Shown here in pieces: positions 44,101 to 56,100 of a DNA stretch of 64,000 bases. A program made the position numbers and the translations under genes. Numbering within the stretch: position 1 is the first letter of the stretch; each line of letters starts with the position of its first letter. The stretch covers positions 1,100,001-1,164,000 of the forward strand of contig OU015540.1 of assembly GCA_907165065.1 (NCBI GenBank), written 5' to 3'. The notes beneath the pieces are model-generated. The model was given only the letters and a program-made list of their open reading frames with translations. It was not told where the DNA came from and did no database searches. This DNA is from Caprimulgus europaeus (lineage: Eukaryota; Chordata; Aves; Caprimulgiformes; Caprimulgidae).

Positions 44101-47100
44101 AGTGTATTTTGCTCATTCCTGTATTGCATATTTTTCCCATTCAAACATGTCTGCACTGTAAGAGGTTTGCCTTTGCAGAAGGTAGTAATGCTTCTTGGAA
44201 TCTTTTCCAGTGATGGACTTCTGGTAACAGAAATCACAAAATGTAAGTGTCTGGAGTTCCTGGGCAGCCCGTTTGTTTTGGGGCTGTGCCCTGTTTGAAA
44301 GCTCAGGTTGTGTTTGAGATTTATTGGTGGGGGTTTTGCCTTTTTTTTTTTTTAAATTTTTCTCTCCTTAAATGTGAAGGAGTTCTCATGTCAGCAGGTG
44401 GTTTGGCAAGGGGACTGGCCCCTAAGACTGAAACCCCTGTGTAGGAAATCCATGAGCCGTTGTGCTGTCCAGAAGCACCGCTGCTGCCTGAGCTCCGTGG
44501 TCAAGCGGTACAGGCGCGTGGTGCGGCGCAGCCGTGCCCCTTCTGCCCGGTGTTCGTTCCCGAGCTGCCCCTCCGTTTGTTCCCACCCTGTCTTTGTGCC
44601 TGCCCCTGTGATCTCAGTGGTGAAGCTGACCTGACTGAAAAGAGGGTTTTCCCCCGGGCAGGGGAGCTTGCTTTCAGCCGTGTCAGGCCTGTGTGTGAGC
44701 TGTTGGGCAGGGGAGATGCTTGTGCCAGGCGAAGGGAGATGCCAGCTGCTGAGGACGGGAGGAGGGAGCACACAACTTTTTTCAGCAGCTCTGCCAGCTG
44801 ATGTCACCTCTGTGCTAATGAAATGTTGGCCCCAGGGTGCAGTTTCATGATCTTAAGTAGCTGCTGTTGCTAAAAGCGACAGATTTCTCCTTCCCCTGCC
44901 CAGCCTGCACTGTACCAGCTCCTCTGCCCCGGGACCTGGAGCAGGGCAGCCATGGGGTGGCCCAGGGAGGGAAGGAGGCCACTGGAAACCAGTAATTTCT
45001 GTTACTGGGTATAATTCCAGTCTGTGACTGCTGTGGATGCAGGAGAGGGATATGAGGACCAGGGACCTGTACCCAAAGTTTGGGGAAGGGGGATGCTTCA
45101 GGCAGCACCCTGGAAAGGGGGAAGGTTGCAGGGAAGCAGGTGAGGGAGGAGTCCAAGGTTTGCTCCTTGTGGGTGTGACTTGGTGGTGACTGGAGCTGGC
45201 ACAGGTTCAGGCTGCTGTGCAGGGACAGGTGAGCAGCCCTGGGGAGCTGGCCCAGGGAAGGGAGGTGGCTGCAGGCTGGTTTAGTGCTCCTGCTTGGCCA
45301 GGTTAATTTTCAGCCAGACCCGGTGCTCCGGTGTGACTCTGGTTGCGGGTGCTGCCGGGGCACGAAGGCGGCAGGAGGAATTCCCATTTTGGCAGCAGCT
45401 GTGTTTATGTTGGCGTGCAGAGACTGGAGAATTGCACCTGAGATTAAGTAATAACAAATTCAGTAATTATTTAGGTTGTTTTCTGCTCTGCTGTTTCTTG
45501 TATCAAAATTGTACCCAGGTAATTTCAGATACAATATTTCTGTGTGAGAGGTTCTTGCTTGCTTGGAGGAGGGAAGGACCTCGTGCAAAAATAAAAGTAA
45601 ATAAATATTGGGCAGTTAAATATGAAAAACAGTTCTTCACCAAGATATATTGTGTAAGAGTATTTGTATACATCTCTGTAAATCATATTAACAACTGAAA
45701 GGTTTGGAAAGTTTAAGCTCTCTAGTGATGTTAAGTAGAGTGCACTTTGCATGAGAAATCTATATTGTAATACTTAAAGGCCAAAAAGCAAGGAATAGAA
45801 AATACATCATGATCTTACAAGTTTAGACAGTTTCTTGTGTAGCTTAGCTTTTCTCAGATTCCTTGGGCATTTTTTTATCACTAATTTGTGACAATTTGAC
45901 TTTAGGAGCTCTTACTTTGGAAAAAATATATGACCACCGCCAGATTTCATCCTGACTGGATTTAAGCATTTAGAATTTTAATCCCCTGCAGCAGTGCTTT
46001 GCATTTCCTTCTGGAGGTATTAATGCTTTCACAAATCAAATGCACTTTTTTAAAAGAAAGCACATTTTGTTTTATTGGCCTGACATACCCTGTGAGTGGA
46101 GGTCTGTTTTTTTGACAGTCAGAAAGGAAACAGGGAGAGTTTTACTAGCTAGAACTGTGTTCATGGTATGAAATTAAGTTAGCAGTAAGTGTTTGATTTG
46201 CTGGGCCAGTAGTCAACTGGAATTTTTTGTTTGTATCCAGAAGTTTGAAAGTTCTTAGACTCATCAGAGGCTGCTCACTGAAATATTGCTTCCTCTAGCA
46301 GAGAAAATTGCAATTAAACCACAATTATATTCTTGCCATCTAGAAAGCTCAACTTACATTCATCCCTAATTTGTAGTGCATGTGCTCAAAATTATCTACC
46401 TGGGTTTGTTACATGGACTTTCCTGTTTGAACAGGATTTTTTCCTCAGACTGCACCATATTTGGTTCAATACTCAAGAGTTAACATTCAAAACATGTCTA
46501 TTTTGCACAGAAGGGGTTGGAGTTGTGAAGGGCAGTGCAGAGCCTCACTGCAGTGGCTGCACCTCTGAGAGTGGCCCTAAAATAGGGTTTGGCTTGAGCC
46601 GTGGTTGTTCTGAACAGCTAAATTTACTGCCTGGCCTGGGAGAGGAGCCTTGGATCCATCTCCCTTCCCGAGGAATTTCAGATCCCCTAATGCGAACAGT
46701 CTGCCATGGGCTTCCCTGCAACTGCAGAGGAACAGTCTGCCTCCTTTCCAAGATGATTATCTTTCTGAAGCCTGGTCTGTCTTTAATTAGAGCAGGCAGG
46801 CTTCATTCTTCAGCATCCCATGGCTGAGGTTACAGAAGAGATCAAAGTCGCAGCTTTCAGATTGAGTGACCGAGCGAGGTTTGATGGAGGTGCTCAGTGA
46901 GGAAAGGAAGACAAAGAGCACAACTCTTCACTTCTTGAATTGGAGTTTTCCTGTGTTTGTGAAGATAAAGGTCTCAATTAAAATATTTTAGTGCCTTGGA
47001 GGTGATGCACCATTTTTTTTTAAAGCACTTCTGAAGGATTAGAAGCACAGAAGCTGCAGTGACCATGGGTTAAAATTGGTGACCTGAGCACCACACCAGT

Positions 47101-50100
47101 ATGGAGACTGGTTCTGCAGCGGGGGAGCTGGTGGGTGATCTCCTGCGAAACAGCAGCCGTGGTGGGACTGCTGCTGCCCCTAAAGCATCAGTGATCACCA
47201 GATTTATAATGAAAGCAATTTTAATGCTTATGCAAAAGTTTATATTGTTAATTTGGGTGAAAAATTGAGATAGTAGGCAAACTTGAAGTCTAACTGGTGA
47301 CTGGTTGTGAGTGGTGTTCCCTAAATACTAAATCAATATTGAAAATTGTGACTATCATCTGCCAGTCATTCTGAAGTGATTTTAAAATGTTTAAAATAAC
47401 TCACAGAATATTAATACTTACCTTGGGTCATGCTAGTTCCTTTTGGAAAAATCCAACAGCACCAAGGATCCCAATTCATTACCTTGCTTTCAGTATGAGT
47501 GCTGGGGTTTTTTTACAGTGGGAAATCAAAACAGGATTAATTTGGGGCTTGTGTGACATAAGGAACTTGGTTTCTGTGGTGAGAAGTGTACTTGGCCAAA
47601 CATGTTTCTGCTCTGGCTTGTCTTCAAAATGCTGTGCAGGTGAAACCAAACTCCTACAGTCTGTCCACAGGCTGCCAAAGGTAACAAAATAAATCCTTCA
47701 CAGCAAAGTGCCTTTGAAAAGTGACCTTTAATACATGTGTTTATGAAGACCACCACTGTAGGATTTTTGCTTTTCAGTTGTGCAGAAAGATCCTTTAATG
47801 TGTTAAAGATCTCAGCTTCTGAAGAGCATATGGGAGTGCAGAATCTGGGTAGAATATGAGGGAAGGGAAACGTGTGTGGTACAACCTGTGCTTGACATTC
47901 TGGTTCAGGTGAGGAGGCTTTGTGTGAGCCTGGCTGCTGCGAGGAGCAAGGGACAGGGAAAACCTTGTCCTGTTCTTCTCAGCTGGAAAACGAGGCTCCC
48001 TGCATTACCTCGATTTCTTAAAGTCAAAACCAAGCCAAATACTGCCATGAACAGTGATTTATTTCACGTTTGGATGCTGACTGCAGCACTTACAGTCGCT
48101 TCTCCTGTGTGTTGGAGCTTCTGCATCTTTAGTGAAAGGGCATTGCTGAGTTTCCTTCTGGTCTTGTTCAGCTGTTTCAGCTCTTTCCCTGATTGTAATT
48201 TTCATTTGGTTTTAAAATTATTTGATGTGTTTAATAATTAGCTTTCATAAACTTGGTTTATTAAATACAGGATTTTCTCTGCTTCAGACAGAAGCCTGAT
48301 CCTGGAGTTTAGCACAATGTTAAATGGGGAAAAGCTGGTAGTTCTGAAACACCTTTAAGTTATATTTTCTATGAAGTCTGTCTTAGTGACTGTTAAAGAA
48401 GCAAACCTTTTAGAAGGGAAATTGTCATCTAATTCTGGATTCCTTGTTTTGGAGCAGAGCTGCCAATTCTTTCATTTTTCCTGGCAGCAAATCCTGCCTA
48501 TTGTATGTGGAAAGCAGGCAGGATGTGCTGCCAGCCCAGCAAAGGTGCTCTGAAGTGTTAACTGGCCAGCAAAGCTCATCTGGTTACTCGTGGTAACAAA
48601 CAAATGCTTTGTTTAAGGAAAACCCAACAGCAGGGAGGGCCAGCTTTAGTTGTGTCTCATGTTTTGGGTGGATGTCTCCTCGCTTCCACTGAAACCTTTC
48701 CAGAGTTCAGGAACGTGGACTTGTCATTTCATCATGAGCTGCCCTCCCGTGGCATCACCTACCCCAGCTCCAGCTCCACCTCCCTCCACGCTGCGTGAGT
48801 CAAGGTTTCTGTTTCCACTTTGCCATTGGAACTGAGTCACTTGTTCTGGTGTGAATGCCCAAGTTTTTATGGCTCTTCGTGTTGGGTTTGCTCTTGTTCC
48901 TTCCTTGTTAGCCTCTCGGGGTGTCAATTTCCACTGGTTTTGTGGCTTTGGCCTGCTTTGGAGATCACCTTCTGGCTCAGGACTGATGCTCTGGGGATGG
49001 ACAGGACCCTGCTGTGAAGCCAAGGAAAGAGCAAATATTGTTTAGATGAAGCTTTATTGGTTTTAACTCTCTCGTGGTGGTTTAATAGAGACTTTTTATT
49101 GTACACAGGGAAATGTAAATTCTTTCTCCATGGAAGATAAACACTTTTATCTCAGGAATTCTAGTGTGCTCAGGGAAGACTTCTGGCCTGGAAGTACAAG
49201 CTGTGAAATGAAAAAGTGAGGGGACCAATTTTCCAGCGGTGGGGTGGGAGCTGTTCTGCCCACCCTGCTCACGGCTGTGAGCTGCAGCAGGTCCCTGCAC
49301 ACTGAGCTGTTTCAGGCTGCACTGTGCTGAAATAAAGAAATAAAGTTAATATTACTATTGAGCACTTAAGAGAGGAGGCCAACTGGGGGCACATGCAATA
49401 CATTTTTTTAAATGTCACAGCAAGTTAAGGTATTGTAATTAACTTGTCTGGAATAAAAATTACAACCTTTCTACTCTCAAGCCTCTTGGTTTTTTCTTGG
49501 AGAGATTAAGGCAATTACTTCTGGCGATGCCATCCTCCAACAGCAAATGGCCCCAGCACTTACGTGGCGTGTCGTTTTTCATGGCAAGTACAGTATTTGC
49601 TGTTTGAAAAAGAAAAGAAAAATGGTTTGAAGAGTGAATTTGGCAACAAAAAAAAATTGTTGAAAATTAGTTTCTCAGTGTTACAGTGTCAGAAAATGAA
49701 AAGCCAGCTCAGCTCTGTTTTTTTGTCTTTGAGGGATGTAAGAATCTTCATATATTGTTCAGCTGAGCTGTTCTCAGAGCCTAGCCTGCTCCTTGCTCCC
49801 TGTTCCCACCCCGGCGCTGTGTCAGCGAGGTTGTTTGTCTGAAGGGTAAATCTGGGGAGCTCATTGGCTGAAAAGTAATTTTCTGCCAGATTATTTTTGG
49901 TCACTTTGGCTGCCTGAGCTGGTTTAGACCCCAGCTGAACCAAGTGTAGCAGCGCAGGAGAGGGACACTGAAGTGAGGAGCGGCTTTTGCAGCCGCAGCT
50001 GAGGGAGTTCTGCACTTTGGATGCTTCTGGTGCCCAAAATGTTGTACTCAATGTGGGAAACCTAAGCATCATTTTTAGGGAATTCGGTAATTATATCCTC

Positions 50101-53100
50101 TTTATTTGTTGAGGAGGTGATTATAGCTGCAACAAATGATTGTTCAGTTCTGGTTTTAGATCGAGTCTTTTAAAATGAACTGCTGGATTTTAACTGGAGA
50201 ACTCTGTAGCAGCCGATTCAGGTGAAGGTTCTGGTGTGACAGGCATCCTGCCTGGCGTCACAGGAACACCTCACCCTCGGGTCTCAGAAACCTTCTTTGC
50301 TGGGGGTCCAGCTCCGTTCCTGCTTCCAGCGGGCTGGAATACCTGTCCCTCCAGCAGGTGTGCTGTCCTTGGGCAGCAGAGCAGCCTGTGCTGCGGTAGG
50401 TAGGGTGTGATGCCAAGCCCTGTGCTGTGCCCTGTGCCGTTCCTGTCTCGCGTGGAGGTGCTGGGAGGCTCCGGGCTGGGCAGATCCCGTTTCGCTGCCG
50501 CGTGCCGGCGGATCCCCCCGTCCGGAAGCACGGGGAGGGCTCCTGCACAAACAGCTCGGTCACAGCCCGGCGTGTTTGGGGCCGTGGGAGGGATGCAGAA
50601 GGCAGGGCGTGCTTTCCCCATTAGTAATGGCTTGGAGGGACCTCGTTTTGCAACTGAGAATTAACTGTTTGGACTGCATTGGGTTTAGCTGCTGGGAATG
50701 TAAACAGCCATAGCTGCTGTAGTCCGGGCTTCATAATCTCCGTTTGGGATGGACTGTGTTCCTGGTGTCCCGTGGGAGAAGCTTACAGTGGAGGGTGTCC
50801 AGGCTGGAGGCCAGCTACCAGCGCTGCTGGGCTTGAGAGAGCCTCTGGGAACACTCTGCAGTGAAATCTTCCCGTTCTCAGTCAGTCCTTGATTCCAGAA
50901 AGATTTCTTCATCCTTTGTGCTGCCGACTAGCTGAGATAGAAATAGATACGAATAAGACCTAATAAGGGATAAGGACAAAACTTTTAAGTAGCAGTGAAA
51001 AAGAAATGCTGTTATTTTCCATAAATTTGCTAATTCTCTAATTAGCATAAGGAATTAGCATCCCACGAAGCTGCAGTTAGGTGTAAACTTTCAACTCGTA
51101 ACTGCCTGTTGCCCAGAGGGAGGCAGGGATCCCCCTGAGGGTGGGTTGCTGTCTCGCAGGTGCCTGCTCAGCGCTGCTATCACAGGGTGGCATTTTCTGT
51201 TTCATGGATGTGGTCACTGAAAACAATATTATTTAGTGGCTTTTTCGTGGCTTCCTTATTAAAGGTGGAATGTGGGCCTGCAGGAAGGGTGGGGTCTTCC
51301 CTCCTGCGTTTCTGAACCTGACATCATCAGCAGTGGCTTTCCTAAATCAGCGCTGGCCTGGGGACGCGGTCCTGCTGCCACCAGTGACTGGGGAAAACAC
51401 CCCTGGCTTCAGAGGAGGAGATCTGGATTTTCAAGCTGTGACTTTAAATCCCTGATAAACCAGTTAGGTGTACAAAGAGTGCTTACGATAAATATATGAA
51501 GATTGGTTTGCGCTTCACATACCAATATATAATCTGTGGATAACCACGTTTAAAATGGAAACAGACTTCTGCGAGCACGTTACTGAGCCTTCTTTGCTTT
51601 TCATTCAAATATAATTTCCTAGGAAAAAGGAGGGGAAGGAGAAATCAAACTTTTAATGAATTTGAAGTTGTGTGGAAATTTAATGTTGTGACTGAAGCCA
51701 TTCAAAAGCATCCAGTAACGTTATAGTAGTATAACGAAAGTATAATTAACATAAAGATGGAATAATATTAGAATGAACATTTTTTCCTTTAAACATAATT
51801 TCTATAAAATATATTTCGTGATTCTCAATAACTAAAAGTGAATTTTCGAAATCTTATAGCAATTTGATTATTGCTGCATGGCTGGGAAAAATTCAGTGAA
51901 CTGGTAATCAATCACTATTCTTGTGTTTATCAGCAGCTCAGTGGTTTTAATTATGTGTACATATCCAGTTATAAGTACTCTACATCTTCTTGGAAGTTAT
52001 TTTGAATGACACCACCTGAGGTGGCTATTTTTATTTCCTAAAAGTGCCCATTTAGGTTAAGGTTGTGTGTTCCCTTCTGGTGTGTCAGAGCTCAGCCTCT
52101 GTGGGGTCTGTTTCATGTCACGTCCGTCAGCATCCAGGGTGAATGAACTGCTGAAACGCCTCGTCTGATCTCACTTTCTCTTACACTGAGCCAAATTAAG
52201 GACGAGAGAGAGATACAGGGGAGTCAGAGCAAGCTCCAGTTGTGTAATGTAGAAACCAGCAGCATTTCCTCTGAAATGGATTTCTGGGCAAAAGAAGGAA
52301 ACCGAGACCTGGATGTACGGGCAGCTGCTGAGCTCCGGCAAACTGCCGTGCTGATCTTCTGTTAAATGCCCATTGCTGGAAACAGAAAATCTTAACGTGG
52401 CTGGAAATGCAAGTAGCTGTTCTAACTATCAAATAAAATAATTTCCAGATGGTTGTTTTATTTATAAACAGCTGCATTTGTTGTTGAAAGAAATCTGTGT
52501 GCTTGCAGAAGGCACCTTGGGGTGTATTGCTCCGCGAGTGTACGGCAGGTGACCGGTGTGCTCAGCCTGCTTCCTTCTCAGGGCTCCTTCCTCTGCAGCC
52601 TGTCAGTCCTGGGCTGCCGGGATCAGGACAGGATTCTCCATGACAGCTGCTGGAATTGGTGCCTTTTTATGTGCATTGCTTAAGCTGAGGTGGTGTTTAG
52701 GATGAGCCCTTTGCTCAGATGTGTCTGAGGTACAGAGCCAAAGCACTGCGCCGTTTGGGAGCACTGTGCACACTGTGCTGTGGGGACTTTGAGCCCTACA
52801 CTCTTTCTCCAAGGTGGGTGGGATTTAACTTCATCAAAGCTGCTAGTGAAGGCAGCCCCTCACCTGTGAGAAACAGGGCTGAGGAGAGAGTGGTGTTAGA
52901 AGCCAAATGCCATGTAAGCCCTGGTAAATTTAGCCCCTTCACTGGCGTTTCTTCACGGAAGGCATGTGTGCTGTCACATTCGGTTTCAGAAATGGAGGTG
53001 GCTGTCTCTGACACAGGCTGTTAAAGGACAGAAAACTCTGCTCAAGGTTTTTTTGTAACACCATTGTGATGCAAAGCACTGTGTTCCCACAGGAATACTT

Positions 53101-56100
53101 AGCAGCTCTGTGTGCTTCTATCAGATGAGTTAGCTGATGTGTGTGGTAGTTGACACTTTAGATTAAAATCTGTTTAAGGATGTGTTGCTATAGCTGGAGT
53201 CTTCTTACCCCGCAGTTCTTCCATGTAATTTCTGGTGGGATTATGTGAGACTCAGAAAAACCAAAAACCCCAAATAATTGCTCTCTAACAGGATATAATT
53301 TAGATCAGACACAATATTTCAGTTTGTTTGGAAGAAAAGTTTATCAGTCTTGTCTGTGTTTTCTTAAATAGTGCTTGCTGTTTGTGTTCCTGTCAGAGTG
53401 TTTGAGTGGCTTTTGTCTTAGTCTTGTTGAGGTTTTGAGCATTAATATATTCTAGTATTTAATTATTAAGCACCTTATGGTTCACAAATAGTTCAAGCAG
53501 ATAATGTGCCGTGAAGTTGAAGTCAAATGCCTTAGGGAAATAAATAAACAAAAATAAAGGTAAAGTGAATGAATCTTGCCTTTGCAGGCATTTCATATGT
53601 TCAGCTGATGAAGCTGGATAGGGAAAATGAACTTTCTGTGCATGACCAGTCTTGCAGTAGGTTATTAAATTCATTTTAGGATCAGAAGGAAGGGGTGTAG
53701 TAGATGAGGAGCTCTGACAGCAGCAGGGAAAACTCTCTGAACAGGAGAACAGAGTATTGGAGTAGCCCCTGGTCCTCCACAGCGATGGACGTGTAGTGAC
53801 ACTGAGCAGCCAAGTAGAAGAGATCATGGGTGAACTAAATTTATCTTTCTCTGTTTTATAGGTCTAGCAAAAGTAGGATAAAGCAGTGTTATAGCAAATG
53901 AGTCAACACCAAGCAAATCTGTGTCAACACTCCATTCAAACTTTGTATAAACTGGGGTTGGCAAGAGCTGTGGGATTGTACCTGTAAGGGTTTGAGTACG
54001 TTTGTGACATGCTCATTAACAACTGGTCGTGTTTTGGCTGGAAGTATGTGTATTTTTCTGTTGAGGGTAGACTCTGATTGTCTGTCCTACTGTCCTTGTG
54101 TCTGTGTTCCTTTATATTCAGGTGCATTGATAACGTTCTGTGATTAACAACATGGAGTGAAATTCAAGTTGCTTCAGTACATCTTTGCACTCAAGTGAAG
54201 TTACTCAGGATTCCAGTTTGCTTTGTGTTAAAAACCCTCTGCAGTCTGAAATACCATTAGAGCTTGGTGCCCTGGATTCCTGCTGTGGGCTGGGGATTCT
54301 GGGAATGCCAGGCTTTCCTGAGCACCCTGTGCTGGACAAGCCATCCCTGCTCACTCCTGGCCAGGGCTGGTGGCCAGGGCTGTGTAGGACATCAGGACAT
54401 GTGAACATGGTGGCGTTTGCAGCAATGGTCATAACGGGGTTACAACTTGAACCTGAACAGGTTTTGTTAAAGCACTGCAGGAATCTTTGACCCTGAGCAG
54501 GCCAATTACTCTGACAATGGTCTTTTTTCTTCCCTTAGGGCTGAGAAAACGGAGGTGCTCAGTGAAGACCTGTTGCAGGTAATGTCTAATTTTTCTAAAT
54601 ACTGTTTGTGAAGTTTAAACCTTCTGAGTTTTGGGGAGTCCCTAATGTGGACAGTAAAAAAAAATACTGCAAATGACAGGGATGAAAACAAAGAAGTCTG
54701 TGACTGATTTCTTAGCACATGAAAAAACTATGATACAATTTGAGTGGAAAAACTCAGGTACTTCTGTTTCTGAATCCTATCATGTGGCTTGATAAAGTGA
54801 AGGAGGAAGCATTTTTGCTTTTAATTAGATGGACTAGCTTGTTAAGCATATGAGCCATTAGTGCTAATGACTTGACAGTCTGTCTGGTAGAGTATGATGA
54901 GCTGGGAAGGAACTGTGATGAGGTGCAGCTGGTTTCTGTCTTCATTTCTGTTCCTCTTGGAAGAGGTCAGCTTGGGCCTTAAGATAAGTGGCAAAAAACA
55001 TGCCAACTCCTTGCTAATAGATAATGTCAATTTTTTTCTAACAGTCTGGAATTGCTCTAAATAAGTGTACAAAAGCTTCTTGGTTGGCTTGCAGTATTTG
55101 TTCTCAGATTTGTCACGCTGACATTTGATTTGTTTGCAGACTTGTCATCCTTTCAGTAGTTGCCATCTGATCAAGCGTTATTTTCGTGGTGGGGTTTTAG
55201 TTGCAACTGTTAGATTAACGTGGAACAGATTTGACTGTAGGCTTGTTCTTGATAGTTTTCTTCCTCTGGTTGCTTTGTGAAAGACTGTTTAAAAAAAATG
55301 GCAGGACATGAATTGGTGAGGGAGGTCAGGCTAGCTGCTCACAGGACCTCGAGTGTAATGGTTGTTTCAAACTGATTGCAAAGCATCTCAGTACACTTCA
55401 GTTCAGGACCTCTATATGAAGCATGGAAGCCAAACAAATGATGCAAGGACTTTCATTTAAAATCTCTACAGCTTTTCAGATTAAAGTAGAAGGTCAGAAA
55501 ATGTATCATCAGCTTTAAAACTTGAATTCAGCACAAATACATGAAATCATCTTGAGTAATGGTGAAATGAGCTGACCTGAAGCACTTTACCCTGCTTTTC
55601 AGGGGGTTGCTGTATTTGAACCATAAATACCTTGACAGACTGACAATCCTGTTCTTAATTTCTGAAGAGATGTGTAGAATTAAAAGGCATAAAGGATGTG
55701 AAAACACCTCGGTAGCCTTCAAGGGCCCATCGGTTTTCTTGCTTAGCTGCAGGATGGTAACAAGAAATGAAAGCCAACAGGGCTGCTGCTTGTTGCCAAA
55801 AAAATTTTGCAAGCAAGGCTTTCCCAGGCACAGAGCAGACTGGCTACACCCAAGTGGAAGAATTTACTCACTTGTTTGTTTGCTCTTGGGGGCTTGTGGA
55901 GGGGAGGGAGACTCTTATCTAACTAAAGAGCTTAAAAGCGCAGCACTGTGAGCTTTATAAACATGTTTCACAGTGTTCTTTTTTTATATTTAGCTCAAGC
56001 TTTGACTCTGGATTGCCATAGGTTTTTTCTGTTTTCTGAAGTGTAATGCTCCATGTCAAGTATCTCAGCTAAAAGTGTTCCTGTCTGAAGACAAGGAGTA

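Larger units (their letters stand above)
32169..54538 (+). other. ARHGAP17 intron 1 (22.4 kb)
   Basis: The intron runs from GTGGGC to TTCCCTTAG. The first 750 bases are CpG island with the GTACCGG array. A 40-base unit is duplicated at 40124-40203. AT-rich patches with homeodomain-type TAATTA cores occur at about 35990-36250, 43600-43760, 50930-51080 and 51480-51960. CpG-rich patches occur at about 44455-44600 and 50230-50600. No alternative exon or second gene could be supported. Confidence 0.75.

Noticed and set aside
46333-46827. 164-codon open frame in ARHGAP17 intron 1
   Set aside because: No recognisable domain and no splice context; it is consistent with chance.
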